A DNA stretch of 64,000 bases from contig DATIYT010000104.1 in the NCBI GenBank assembly GCA_035517495.1, positions 124,001 to 188,000 on the forward strand, read 5' to 3'. Every line of letters starts with the position of its first letter. Position 1 is the stretch's first letter. Source of the stretch: DASZHJ01 sp035517495. GTDB lineage: Bacteria; Pseudomonadota; Alphaproteobacteria; ATCC43930; CGMCC-115725. The position numbers were made by a program, and so were the translations under genes. This document shows, piece by piece, positions 7,284 through 15,986 of this stretch. The notes under the pieces were generated by a model. It was not told the DNA's origin, ran no database searches, and saw only the letters and a program-made list of their open reading frames with translations.

Positions 7284-8206
7284 CTTGCTCGCGCGACAAT
7301 CGGGAAGAGTGGCGGAATTGCTTCGCTCTTAGTGTGCGACCCCTTATGTCCACCATAAGGTTTCGCCGGATCGTATACGGGTCGATCCATCGGGCGCGTC
7401 CGCAAACTGCCAATTCGAAGTGCTGCCATCCTCTGCCACGCAATATCGACATACTCTTTCACGATATCGCAGCCATATCCGACACGTCCGTGCTTCACCG
7501 CGGCTATGACCGCAGAGCCGACGCCCATATAGGGATCGAAAACCGCGTCGGCGCGCTCGGTGAGAGCCAAGACAAGTCGTTCGACCAATTCGACAGGGAA
7601 TTGACAGGGATGGGTTGTCTTTTCCACGTGATTGTTTTTCACGTTCGGAAAAATCCAGACATCACCGGGATTCTTGCCCAACGGATTGCATGAGAACTGT
7701 CCGGCTTTTGGACCCTTGAAATATTTTTTGCCGGGATATTTCGAGGGCACGCGGATGGAGTCCAAATTGAAAATGTGGTCGTTGCTCTTGGTGAACCACA
7801 TGATCGTCTCGTATCGGCCTGAGAGCCGCTTTGAGCAATGCAGCCCGTGCTCGAAGTGCCATACGATCCGATTGCGGAGTTTGAGGCCGTGCTTTCGGAA
7901 AATGGGATAGAGCACAATATCGAGCGGAAAAATCTCGCCGCTTTGAACGTGGTTTCCGATCTGCCAGCAGAGCGAGCCGCGGGGGTGGAGCAGCCGGACA
8001 CACTCAGAGATCACTTGAGCTTGTGCACTTACGTAGGCATCGAGCGGCGAGCGTGCCTCATAGGCCTTGCCGATGTTGTAAGGCGGTGAGGTCACGATCA
8101 GTTGTATCGATTCGCTTTCGAGCGATCGCATGAATGCCAAGTTATCCTGGCACACCATGAATGCGTCGCGATGCGGCTGATTGTGTTGAAGGGCACTAAC
8201 GCTCAT
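7280..8206 (-). CDS. DNA methyltransferase of the BglII-type system (SPPY, probably cytosine-N4)
   Basis: The 308-residue enzyme is beta-class by motif order: the catalytic TSPPYN (motif IV, residues 39-44) precedes the AdoMet-binding FDPYMGVGS (motif I, 223-231). The SPPY tetrad is usual for N4-cytosine methyltransferases, and characterised BglII-type partners make N4-methylcytosine, although N6-adenine cannot be excluded. It should protect the sites cut by the adjacent nuclease. It is the first gene of the pair. ATG 8206 is preceded by GGAG. Composition is lower in G+C than the flanking chromosome, as for the nuclease. No controller (C) protein gene is seen. Confidence 0.92.
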   Translation of the reverse strand: MSVSALQHNQPHRDAFMVCQDNLAFMRSLESESIQLIVTSPPYNIGKAYEARSPLDAYVSAQAQVISECVRLLHPRGSLCWQIGNHVQSGEIFPLDIVLYPIFRKHGLKLRNRIVWHFEHGLHCSKRLSGRYETIMWFTKSNDHIFNLDSIRVPSKYPGKKYFKGPKAGQFSCNPLGKNPGDVWIFPNVKNNHVEKTTHPCQFPVELVERLVLALTERADAVFDPYMGVGSAVIAAVKHGRVGYGCDIVKEYVDIAWQRMAALRIGSLRTRPMDRPVYDPAKPYGGHKGSHTKSEAIPPLFPIVARAR

Positions 8207-8363
8207 CTCGCCACTCCATTTCTATGTATTGTGCCCAATGCGATCCTTTTACGCTACAGCTTGAAGCGCACGCCAACAAGTACGGTACAAAACAAGAACC
8301 CGCATGTAAAGGTGCAGGGAGGAAAGCTCGCACGCTTGTGAAGACGTTGGGGGCCGCCGCGCT

Positions 8364-9563
8364 TCACCCTACCCCGCTCACGATCCCCTCGCGGAGCATT
8401 GTCTCGATGGCGCCGTCGTTGAAGCCGAGGTCGCGCAGCACCTCGCGGCTGTTGGCGCCCGCTTGCGGCGGGTCTTGGCGCACGGTGAAGGCCGCGCCGT
8501 CGATCTCGATCGGCAAACGCGGCACCTTCACCACCTTGCCGTCGGGAAGCTTGGTCTCGCGCAAATTGCCGCCGGCATTGAGATGCGGATCGTCGAACAA
8601 ATCGGTCGGCTGGTTGACCGGCGCGAAGGCGAGCTCGGCCTCCTCGCTCTTGGCGATCAAGGTCTCGGCCGGAAATTCCCGGAAGAACTCCGTGAGCAAC
8701 GGCACCAGGCGCGGCCGCGCCGCGACGCGGCGGGTGTTGTCGGCGAAATCCTTTTCCGCGAGCAAATCCTCGCGCCCGAACACCGCGCAGAACCGCCGCC
8801 ATTGCGTCTCGGTCACGATGCCGATGAAGATTTGCTTGCCCTCGCGGCTCGTGAAGACGTCGTAGACGCCCCACGCGCTGTTGCGCACCGACATCGGCGC
8901 CAGCGGCAGCGGCAGATAGAGCGCGTTCACCATGTGCTGGCCCATGAGGAACGCCGCCGCCTCGAACAGGCCCGAGGTCACGCGCCCGCCCTTGCCGGTG
9001 CGATCACGCTCGCGGAGCGACGCGAGTATGCCGATCACCGCGCCGAAGCCGCCCATGACGTCGATCACCGATGCGCCCGCGCGCAGCGGCTGTCCCGGCG
9101 GCCCCGTCATGTAGGCAAGGCCGCTCATCATCTGCGCGACCTCGTCGAGAGCGCGGCGCGTCTCGTAAGGTCCGCTGAGGAAACCCTTGAGGGCCGCATA
9201 GACGAGGCGCGGGTTGAGCGCCGATACCGCCTCATAGCCGAGCCCCAGGCGGTCCATGGTCCCGACCGCGAAGTTCTCGATCAGCACGTCGCTGCGCTTG
9301 ATCAGCGCCTCGATCACCGGCCGCGCCTTGGGCGATTTGAGGTCGATCGCCAGGCTCTTTTTGTTTCGATTGTAGAAGCCGAAGAACCCCACGCCCGAGC
9401 CGGTCAGGCGCCGCGTCCGGTCGCCGTCGGGCGCGGGCTCGACCTTGATCACTTCGGCGCCCAAATCGGCCAGCACCATGCCGGCGGAGGGGCCCATGAT
9501 CGCGTGGGAGAATTCGGCCACTCGGAGGCCGGCCAGGGGCAGCGTTGCTTCGGTTTCGCTCAT
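8364..9563 (-). CDS. CaiB/BaiF-family (class III) CoA transferase
   Basis: This 399-residue protein moves CoA between carboxylic acids through an enzyme-bound aspartyl-CoA intermediate. It begins MSETEATLPLAGLRVAEFSHAI, then GPSAGMVLADLGAEVIKVEP, the family's CoA-binding N-terminus. The catalytic Asp is probably the one in GASVIDVMGG (about residue 169). Phe/Gly-rich FFGFYNRNKKS and the C-terminal SREVLRDLGF segment also fit. ATG 9563 with an AGGAC upstream is chosen over an in-frame start at 9641, whose extra 26 residues are not family-like. The substrate cannot be deduced, since neither neighbour is an acyl-CoA enzyme. Confidence 0.92.
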   Translation of the reverse strand: MSETEATLPLAGLRVAEFSHAIMGPSAGMVLADLGAEVIKVEPAPDGDRTRRLTGSGVGFFGFYNRNKKSLAIDLKSPKARPVIEALIKRSDVLIENFAVGTMDRLGLGYEAVSALNPRLVYAALKGFLSGPYETRRALDEVAQMMSGLAYMTGPPGQPLRAGASVIDVMGGFGAVIGILASLRERDRTGKGGRVTSGLFEAAAFLMGQHMVNALYLPLPLAPMSVRNSAWGVYDVFTSREGKQIFIGIVTETQWRRFCAVFGREDLLAEKDFADNTRRVAARPRLVPLLTEFFREFPAETLIAKSEEAELAFAPVNQPTDLFDDPHLNAGGNLRETKLPDGKVVKVPRLPIEIDGAAFTVRQDPPQAGANSREVLRDLGFNDGAIETMLREGIVSGVG

Positions 9564-9600
9564 GTCTTCGTGCCGTCCTCGATTTTGTCTCGAATTCGCC

Positions 9601-10476
9601 TCAGCGCTTGGCGCCGATGCGGGGAAATGCCGTCTCGGCATTGAGCGCCGAGCCGAGTTCGTATTTGCGCCAGATCGCGCCTTGCCAGAGCTGCTTGCTG
9701 AAGTCGGTCAGGAACGCATCCTCGCCCGGCCGATCGGGCGGCCACGCGTCGTCGAGCAGCATGCGCGCCGCGTCCGCATTGCCGGCGTAGATGAGGTCGA
9801 GCATCGCGGCCCAAAGGCTCGGGTCCAGTTGACCCTCCGGCAGCGCCTCATAGGTCTTGCGGATCGCTTCGGCCTTTTGCGTGAGCGCCGCCGCGCCGGG
9901 CGCGGGCGTGCGCATGTCCTCCACGTCCGCCTCGTAGTTGCGCGTCTCCCGGTCGTATTTCAGGAGCACCGTCGGCGCGGGGCTCTTCTCGAACGGCGCA
10001 TTCCAGGAGGCGAAGGCCATGTCGCGGAAGCGAAGCCGCATGCCGCCCTTGCCCGCCTCGATCGTGAGGTCGGAGTCCGCGAGATCGATGGTCTCGATGC
10101 GAAGCTCGCGCTCGATCCAGATGAGGTAGGCGGTATAGCAGCAGTGTTCACCGCCGCTGTAGCCCACATAGATCGCGTTGGGCGAGCTGGCGCCGCCGAC
10201 CTGAAGGCTCCTCATGGCGAACCGCTGCGCGGCAAGCTTGACCGGCGTGTGGTCGCCTCGGCTGATCACCAGAAACTCGTGCGATCCGGCCCGGCCCTCG
10301 GGGCGCCGATAGTACTGGATCGCGGCATCGTTGAGCTGAATCGTCTGCGCCTTCACTCCGGCGGCGATCAGCGCCTGAAGCTCGCGGCTTTCCGCCTGGT
10401 CGAGCGCACGCGCGGGAGCCGACGCGAGCACGGCGCTCGCCAAAAGCCAAATCGCGATAATGACGCTCGCGCGCAT
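9601..10476 (-). CDS. Secreted protein of unknown function
   Basis: The protein has 291 residues from ATG 10476. Residues ~1-25 (MRASVIIAIWLLASAVLASA, then PARALD) form a clear Sec signal peptide. The mature part has no motif I recognise; it carries GGEHCCYTAYLIWI with two adjacent Cys, and a helical C-terminal half (PEGQLDPSLWAAMLDLIYAGNADAARMLLDDAW). A start at 10518 would add 14 residues ahead of the signal peptide and is less likely. It ends 37 bases before the CoA transferase start and is divergent from leuC across 134 bases. A periplasmic location is the only functional statement I can support. Confidence 0.75.
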   Translation of the reverse strand: MRASVIIAIWLLASAVLASAPARALDQAESRELQALIAAGVKAQTIQLNDAAIQYYRRPEGRAGSHEFLVISRGDHTPVKLAAQRFAMRSLQVGGASSPNAIYVGYSGGEHCCYTAYLIWIERELRIETIDLADSDLTIEAGKGGMRLRFRDMAFASWNAPFEKSPAPTVLLKYDRETRNYEADVEDMRTPAPGAAALTQKAEAIRKTYEALPEGQLDPSLWAAMLDLIYAGNADAARMLLDDAWPPDRPGEDAFLTDFSKQLWQGAIWRKYELGSALNAETAFPRIGAKR

Positions 10477-10610
10477 TCGGAGATAAACCCACCGCCGCCG
10501 ATCCCTCTCGCCGCACAATACCCTGAAGCGAGGGCTGGGGCACGCCGATTGCGCGGGCGCGGCCCGCGGTGCTTAAATCGACACTCTCGATTGCCCGGAG
10601 CAATTCCGCG

Positions 10611-12029
10611 ATGACCGCCGACACGCCGCGCACGATGTTCGAGAAAATCTGGAGCCGCCACGCCGTGGTTCAGCGCGACGATGGCCAGGCGCTGCTCTAC
10701 ATCGATCGCCACCTGATCCACGACGGCTCGCGACGCGCCTTCGAGCTGCTGGGCGAGCGCAATTTGCGCGTGCGGCGCCCGGATCGCACCTTCGGCACCC
10801 CCGACCACTATGTTTCGACCACCAGCCGCGACATCGCGGCAGTGACCGATCCGGACGCGCGGCTGATGGTGGAGGCGATCACCAAGAACGCGGTCGCGCA
10901 TCAGGTAACAGTGTTCGGCCTCGACGACCCGCGCCAAGGCATCATCCACGTGGTCGGCCCGGAGCAGGGGCTGAGCCAGCCCGGCATGACCCTCGTCGCC
11001 GGGGACAGCCATACCTCGACCCACGGCGCGATGGGCGCCCTCGCCTTCGGCATCGGGGCATCGGAAGTGGGCCATGTGCTCGCGACCCAAACGCTCTGGC
11101 AGAAAAAGCCCAAGACCATGCGTATCTCGGTCGAGGGAAAGCTCGGCCCCGGCGTCACCGCCAAGGATGTGATCCTCGCCATCATCGCCAAGATTAGCGC
11201 GGCGGGCGCCGTCGGCCACGTGATCGAATACGCCGGCAGCGCGATCCGCGGGCTCTCGGTCGAAGGCCGCCTCACCGTCTGCAACATGTCGGTCGAGGCG
11301 AGCGCGCGCGCCGGCATGGTCGCGCCCGACGACACGACGATCGCTTACATGGAGGGCCGTCCCTACGCGCCCAAGGGGGCCCACTGGGAGGCCGCGGTTA
11401 AACTCTGGCGCGCGCTGCCGAGCGACCCCAGCGCGCGGTTCGATCGCGAAGTGACGATCGACGCCGCCGCAATCGCGCCCATGGTGACGTGGGGCACCAG
11501 CCCCGAGGATGCCGTGGCAATCACCGGCCGCATTCCCGACCCTGCCGCTCACCCCGACGTCGAGAAGCGTGCGGCGATGGTGAAGGCGCTCGACTATATG
11601 GGTTTGAAGCCCGGAACCGCCCTCGACACGGTTCCCGTCGATCGCGTCTTCATCGGCTCCTGCACCAACAGCCGGATCGAGGATTTGCGGCTCGCAGCCG
11701 GGATCGTGAAGGGGCGCAAGGTCGCGGCCTCGGTGCGGGCCATGGTGGTGCCGGGCTCGGGCCTGGTGAAACGCGAAGCGGAGGCGCAAGGGCTCGACCG
11801 CATATTCAAGGACGCAGGCTTCGAATGGCGCGAGGCCGGCTGCTCCATGTGCGTCGGCATGAACGGTGATCTCGTGGACGCGGGCCAGCGCTGCGCCTCC
11901 ACCTCGAACCGGAATTTCCAGGGACGCCAAGGGCGCGGTGCGCGCACGCATCTGGTGAGCCCGACCATGGCGGCGGCCGCGGCGGTCACCGGCCGTTTCA
12001 CCGATGTCCGCACTTTGCTGAGCCACTGA
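10611..12029 (+). CDS. leuC: 3-isopropylmalate dehydratase large subunit
   Basis: The 472-residue aconitase-family subunit isomerises 2-isopropylmalate to 3-isopropylmalate in leucine synthesis. The [4Fe-4S] ligand Cys residues are visible in IGSCTNSRIEDL (Cys ~347) and GCSMCVGMN (the CxxC pair near residue 410). The substrate-binding signature GDSHTSTHGAMGALAFGIG also fits, as does the FEKIW start. I chose ATG 10611 (MTADTPRTMFEKIW) over an in-frame ATG at 10569. leuD follows 10 bases later and supplies the small subunit. Confidence 0.97.
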   Translation: MTADTPRTMFEKIWSRHAVVQRDDGQALLYIDRHLIHDGSRRAFELLGERNLRVRRPDRTFGTPDHYVSTTSRDIAAVTDPDARLMVEAITKNAVAHQVTVFGLDDPRQGIIHVVGPEQGLSQPGMTLVAGDSHTSTHGAMGALAFGIGASEVGHVLATQTLWQKKPKTMRISVEGKLGPGVTAKDVILAIIAKISAAGAVGHVIEYAGSAIRGLSVEGRLTVCNMSVEASARAGMVAPDDTTIAYMEGRPYAPKGAHWEAAVKLWRALPSDPSARFDREVTIDAAAIAPMVTWGTSPEDAVAITGRIPDPAAHPDVEKRAAMVKALDYMGLKPGTALDTVPVDRVFIGSCTNSRIEDLRLAAGIVKGRKVAASVRAMVVPGSGLVKREAEAQGLDRIFKDAGFEWREAGCSMCVGMNGDLVDAGQRCASTSNRNFQGRQGRGARTHLVSPTMAAAAAVTGRFTDVRTLLSH

Positions 12030-12039
12030 GGAGCAGCGC

Positions 12040-12645
12040 ATGGAACCGTTCGCGCGCCTTGACGTGATCGCGGCTCCAATGCCGGTGCCCAACGTGGACA
12101 CCGACCAGATCATTCCGGCGCGCTTTCTCAGGAAGTCGCGCAAGGACGGCTTCGGCCAATATCTCTTCCACGATCTGCGCTACGACGAGACCGGGCGCGA
12201 GCGCGCGACGTACGTGCTGAACCAGCCGGCCTATCGCGGCGCCCGCGTGCTGGTGGCCGAGCGCAATTTCGGCTGCGGCTCCTCGCGCGAGCACGCGGTC
12301 TATGCACTCTGGGATTACGGCTTCCGCGCGGTGATCGCGCCGAGTTTCGGCGATATCTTTTTCGGCAACAGCTTCAAGAATGGCTTCCTGCCGATCGTGT
12401 TGCCGACGGATCAGGTGGCAGCGCTCAGAACCGCGATCGAGGCCAAGCCTGGTGCGCACGTGGTGGTCGATCTGGCGCAGCAGCAAGTCACGGGACCGGA
12501 CGGCGCGGCTTACCGCTTCGAGATCGACAACTTCCGTCGCGATTTGCTGCTGCGCGGCGTCGACGAACTGGATTTCACGCTGAGCCATCGGGCGGATATC
12601 GAGGGCTTCGAGCAGAGGCTCGGCGTCGAGACGCCGTGGGTTTGA
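12040..12645 (+). CDS. leuD: 3-isopropylmalate dehydratase small subunit
   Basis: The 201-residue swivel-domain subunit pairs with LeuC. The family hallmark is visible: VPNVDTDQIIPARFLR near the N-terminus, then NFGCGSSREHAVYAL and GFRAVIAPSFGDIFFGNSFKNG. Its length is standard. GAGGAGCAGC precedes ATG 12040, overlapping the leuC stop region, so the two are co-transcribed and probably coupled. It converges with the antitoxin gene, whose stop is only 4 bases away. Confidence 0.97.
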   Translation: MEPFARLDVIAAPMPVPNVDTDQIIPARFLRKSRKDGFGQYLFHDLRYDETGRERATYVLNQPAYRGARVLVAERNFGCGSSREHAVYALWDYGFRAVIAPSFGDIFFGNSFKNGFLPIVLPTDQVAALRTAIEAKPGAHVVVDLAQQQVTGPDGAAYRFEIDNFRRDLLLRGVDELDFTLSHRADIEGFEQRLGVETPWV

Positions 12646-12649
12646 ACTA

Positions 12650-12949
12650 TCAGGCCGCGCGCAGAACCCGCTGCACCGTCTTGGCGGCGCGGTCGATCAC
12701 AATCAAATAGGCACGGGTCGGCCCCTCCGGCCGACGCTTGCCTTGCTCCCAGTGCCGCAACGTATTGACGCTAAACCCGAATTGGCCTGCAAACTGCTCT
12801 TGCGTCATGCCAAGTTTGGTACGGATAGCGCGCACGTCAACTCTCGTCGGCACATGGACGCGGTATTTGCTGATTTCCGCCTCACCCCTCGCGAATGAGA
12901 TCGCCTGCTCCAAGCTACGGTGTAACTTTCTCGCCACTGTCCCACTCAT
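12650..12949 (-). CDS. XRE-family helix-turn-helix antitoxin (HigA-like)
   Basis: The 99-residue protein has a Cro/CI helix-turn-helix at ~40-72 (IRTKLGMTQEQFAGQFGF then VNTLRHWEQGKRRP), preceded by a ~38-residue N-terminal segment. Proteins of this layout are the antitoxin and autorepressor of RelE/HigB-type modules. It is second in the pair and overlaps the toxin gene by 4 bases (ATGA). It should neutralise the toxin and repress the shared promoter upstream of 13296. Confidence 0.88.
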   Translation of the reverse strand: MSGTVARKLHRSLEQAISFARGEAEISKYRVHVPTRVDVRAIRTKLGMTQEQFAGQFGFSVNTLRHWEQGKRRPEGPTRAYLIVIDRAAKTVQRVLRAA

Positions 12950-13296
12950 CTTTCGTTTCCTCGATAACCCTCGACCAATCGTTTGGTCAGATCGCGAAAG
13001 CCGTTCCGATCTGCCTGGCTCAAGTCCGCCTTTACGTTCTTGGCGTAGGCTGTAAGCAAGAACAGCGGCAGAGCGGTATTGTAGTAGAAGTAGATCACGC
13101 GCGCACCGCCGCGCTTGCCTCGTGATCCGAGGCCCCAGCGGAGCTTGCGAATGCCTCCCGTACCTCGAATCATGTCGCCGGCTGTCGGTCTCCGCGAGAG
13201 ATAGTCAACCAAGGCTGCGCGCTCCTCCTCATCCAAAAGCCTCCGGGTCGCTGACAGAAACTCAGGTGTCTCCACGACCGTTATCGGAGCCGACAT
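12946..13296 (-). CDS. RelE/HigB-superfamily toxin
   Basis: The 116-residue basic protein has the RelE-fold pattern: VETPEFLSATRRLLDEEER at the N-terminus, then TGGIRKLRWG, then GGARVIYFYYN and LPLFLLTAYAKNVKADLSQAD. Related toxins cleave mRNA at the ribosome. The toxin-first order is the HigBA arrangement. Line 13021-13080 has 32 G/C of 60, lower than neighbouring metabolic genes, consistent with a mobile module. It lies between leuD and a PEP-mutase-family gene, with no transposase or att-like repeat. Confidence 0.88.
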   Translation of the reverse strand: MSAPITVVETPEFLSATRRLLDEEERAALVDYLSRRPTAGDMIRGTGGIRKLRWGLGSRGKRGGARVIYFYYNTALPLFLLTAYAKNVKADLSQADRNGFRDLTKRLVEGYRGNER

Positions 13297-13344
13297 TGCG
13301 ACACAATGTAGTCCATTGCACTAGCTCTGCTCAAGTCCACTCAA

Positions 13345-14232
13345 TTATCTCCTCTCGCCTGTACCTCCAAACCGCGCCTCCAGCGCATCCCACTCGTCCT
13401 TACCCACGAGGCGTTGACGCTCGGCGAAGCTCATGAGGCGATTGGAGACACGATCGATGCTGCCGTCGCTCTTGAGCGCACCCAGCACCTCGCGCATCGC
13501 GAGCATGGCCGCCTGCATCGCGGCGCCCGCGTAGATCACGAGGCTGAAGCCCATCGCCGCGAGCTCGCGCTGGCTGGTGAGCGGGGTTTTGCCGCCGATC
13601 ACCATGTTCGCGACTTGCGGCAGGGCGAGCCGGCGCGGGATCGCCGCCAGCTCCTCCACGCTGGTCGGCGCCTCCACGAAAGTGAGATCGGCGCCGGCCT
13701 CGGCGTAGCGGCCGGCGCGCTCGATAGCGCCGTCGAAGCCCTCGATCGCCCGCGCATCGGTGCGCGCGATCAGCAATAGCTCCGCCGAGCGGCGCGCATC
13801 GGCGGCGGCCTTGAGTTTCTGCACCATCTCGCGAGCGGGTATCACTTCCTTCCCCGCAAAATGGCCGCAGCGCTTGGGAAATACCTGGTCTTCGATCTGG
13901 ATCGCCGCAGCCCCGGCGCGCTCCAGCGTGCGCACCGTGCGCACCATGTTGAGCGCGTTGCCGAAGCCGGTGTCGGCATCGACGATCAGCGGCAAGCTCG
14001 TCACATCGGTAATTGCCGAGGTCATCCCCGCCAATTCGCTCAGGGTGACAAGCCCGATATCGGGAACGCCCAGGCCGAAATTGGCGAGGCCGGCGCCGGT
14101 CAGGTAGATCACCTCGAATCCCAGATCCTCGATGATCCGCGCCGTCAGCGCGTTCCCGGCGCCTGGCGCCAGCAGCGCGCGGCGCTCGGCGAGCGCCTGC
14201 TTGAGGCTTTGACTGGTGGTGCCTATCGCCAT
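13345..14232 (-). CDS. Isocitrate lyase / PEP mutase superfamily lyase
   Basis: The 295-residue TIM-barrel protein carries VDADTGFGNALN (Mg2+/substrate region), IQIEDQVFPKRCGHFAGK with the catalytic-loop Cys (KRCGH), and GADLTFVEAPTS. These features are shared by 2-methylisocitrate lyase, oxaloacetate decarboxylase, carboxyphosphonoenolpyruvate mutase and petal-death-type lyases. GGAG precedes ATG 14232. No prp or phosphonate genes are nearby, so the exact substrate is open; 2,3-disubstituted malate lyase or oxaloacetate decarboxylase is most likely. It is divergent from the gamma-glutamyltransferase gene with only 67 bases between. Confidence 0.88.
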   Translation of the reverse strand: MAIGTTSQSLKQALAERRALLAPGAGNALTARIIEDLGFEVIYLTGAGLANFGLGVPDIGLVTLSELAGMTSAITDVTSLPLIVDADTGFGNALNMVRTVRTLERAGAAAIQIEDQVFPKRCGHFAGKEVIPAREMVQKLKAAADARRSAELLLIARTDARAIEGFDGAIERAGRYAEAGADLTFVEAPTSVEELAAIPRRLALPQVANMVIGGKTPLTSQRELAAMGFSLVIYAGAAMQAAMLAMREVLGALKSDGSIDRVSNRLMSFAERQRLVGKDEWDALEARFGGTGERR

Positions 14233-14299
14233 GGCAATCTCCGCTCTCGGCCGTCGCGCCTCATGCTAGCATGGCTGCGTTCCACAAATGGAGGAACCC

Positions 14300-15904
14300 A
14301 TGCGCGGCATGATCGTAGCGCCTCAACCCGAAGCCGTGGAAGCCGGCGCGCTTGCCCTGAAACGCGGCGGCAACGCGATCGACGCCGCCATCGCCTGCGC
14401 CTTCATGCAGGGCGTGGTCGACCCGCAGATGACGGGCATCGCGGGCTTCGGTGTCATGCAGATCTTCATGCCGAAGCGGGGTGTGCATCTGCACCTCGAT
14501 TTCCACACGCGATGTCCCGCGAGCGCCACACCCGAAATGTGGCAGCACCTGATCGAAGGCGAGACGCGCGACGGTTTCGGCTTCATCCTGAAGGGCCGCG
14601 TCAACGACGTCGGCTACGAATCGATCGCCATGCCGGGCAGTCTCCGGGGCTATGAGGAGGCACTCGCGGAATTCGGCACCATGGAGTGGCGCGACGTGAT
14701 TGCACCCGCGATTGCAACCGCGCGGGAGGGCTTCGTGGTGCGTCCGCACGTCTACACCATGTGGACGCAGAAGGAATCTCGGATGGGCCGGGTCGATCTC
14801 GTGGACAAGCTGCGCTCGACGCCGAGCGGGCGTCGCATCTATTTCCATCCCGATGCCACGTTGAAGGGGATGGGTGATCGCATCGTCAATGAGGATATGG
14901 CGCGGAGCCTGGAACGAATCGCGCGCGAGGGCGCCGCTGTCTTCTATCGCGGCGCGATCGCGGAAGAGATCGCGGCGGACATGAAGGCGCATGGCGGGCG
15001 CGTCTCGCTGGACGACCTGCGCAATTACAAGACCACGCGCGGCGCGCCGGTCTGGGGGAACTATCGCGGCTACCGCATCGCCTCGGCGCCGCCGCCCGCG
15101 GGCGGCACGCTCGTGATCGAAATGCTGCAGATCCTCGAGAATTTCGACCTTCGGCGGCTCGGTCACAACAGTCCGGCATTCATCCGCGTGCTGGCGGAAG
15201 CGATGAAATACGCCACCATCGACAAGGACCGCTACGTCGGCGATCCGCTCTTCGTGGAGGTGCCGCTGGACCGCCTGCTGGCGAAATCCTATGCGCGCGA
15301 GCTGGCGGCTAAGATCGAAGCCGGCGAGCGCGCCCATGTGGAGCGCCTGGGCCTCAAGGAAAAGCACGGCACAACGCAGATCTCGGTCATCGACGCCGAC
15401 GGCAATGTGGTGTCGATGACGCATTCCCTGGGCGCGGTTTCCGGCGTCATCACCGAGGGGCTCGGGTTTATGTACAACGGCTGCATGGCCGTGTTCGATC
15501 CGCGCCCCGGACGCGCGGGATCAATCGCGCCGGGGAAGGCGCGGTTTACTTCGATGTCGCCCTCGATCGTCTTCAAAAACGACACGCCCTGCCTCGTCAT
15601 CGGCGCACCCGGAGGCACCTACATCAGCGGCTCGGTCATGCAGGGCATCGTCAATGTCCTGGACTTCGAGATGTCGACGTTGGAGGCGGTATCGGCTCCT
15701 CGCATCTCCGTCACTTCGGACGCGATCGATGTCTCGAATCGCATTCCGCGCTTCGTCACCGGCGAAGTCGAGGCCATGGGCTACCGCGTGCAGCGCTCCT
15801 ATCAGAGCTACGCGTTCGCGGGGCTCCATGCCATCAAGATCACCGACGGAAAATGGTCCGGCGGAGCCGATCCACAGCGCGACGGCATGGCGCTGGAGGT
15901 TTGA
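14300..15904 (+). CDS. Gamma-glutamyltransferase family protein
   Basis: This Ntn-hydrolase of 534 residues hydrolyses or transfers gamma-glutamyl groups, usually from glutathione. The autoprocessing site is visible as KHGTTQISVIDADGN (~353-367), where the Thr becomes the N-terminal nucleophile of the small subunit. LALKRGGNAIDAAIA near the N-terminus and GAPGGTYISGSVMQ near the C-terminus also match. I place the start at ATG 14300 because GGAGG at 14290-14294 sits 5 bases upstream; the in-frame ATG 14288 overlaps that ribosome site. I see no signal peptide, unlike periplasmic E. coli Ggt, so this may be a cytoplasmic amidase-like member. Confidence 0.9.
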   Translation: MRGMIVAPQPEAVEAGALALKRGGNAIDAAIACAFMQGVVDPQMTGIAGFGVMQIFMPKRGVHLHLDFHTRCPASATPEMWQHLIEGETRDGFGFILKGRVNDVGYESIAMPGSLRGYEEALAEFGTMEWRDVIAPAIATAREGFVVRPHVYTMWTQKESRMGRVDLVDKLRSTPSGRRIYFHPDATLKGMGDRIVNEDMARSLERIAREGAAVFYRGAIAEEIAADMKAHGGRVSLDDLRNYKTTRGAPVWGNYRGYRIASAPPPAGGTLVIEMLQILENFDLRRLGHNSPAFIRVLAEAMKYATIDKDRYVGDPLFVEVPLDRLLAKSYARELAAKIEAGERAHVERLGLKEKHGTTQISVIDADGNVVSMTHSLGAVSGVITEGLGFMYNGCMAVFDPRPGRAGSIAPGKARFTSMSPSIVFKNDTPCLVIGAPGGTYISGSVMQGIVNVLDFEMSTLEAVSAPRISVTSDAIDVSNRIPRFVTGEVEAMGYRVQRSYQSYAFAGLHAIKITDGKWSGGADPQRDGMALEV

Positions 15905-15921
15905 TTATTTTCGCGCGGCCC

Positions 15922-15965
15922 GCCGCCACCAACCCAGCTCGCGCGCGCAGGGTTGGAGTGGCGGC
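15922..15965. terminator. Stem-loop in convergent gap, candidate bidirectional terminator
   Basis: The arms 15922-15935 (GCCGCCACCAACCC) and 15950-15965 pair over 14 bases with a 2-base GA bulge and a 14-base loop. The element lies between the convergent stops at 15904 and 15987. No strong T-run follows on either strand (TTATTTT lies on the plus strand before it, and AAAAAA at ~15980 after it). It could therefore act in a factor-assisted way. Confidence 0.45.
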
Positions 15966-15986
15966 TACTCGCGCGAGCCAAAAAAC

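Noticed and set aside
10368..12143. A 591-codon minus-strand frame antisense to leuC
   Set aside because: It is His/Asp/Arg-rich with no domain and lies opposite an unambiguous leuC.
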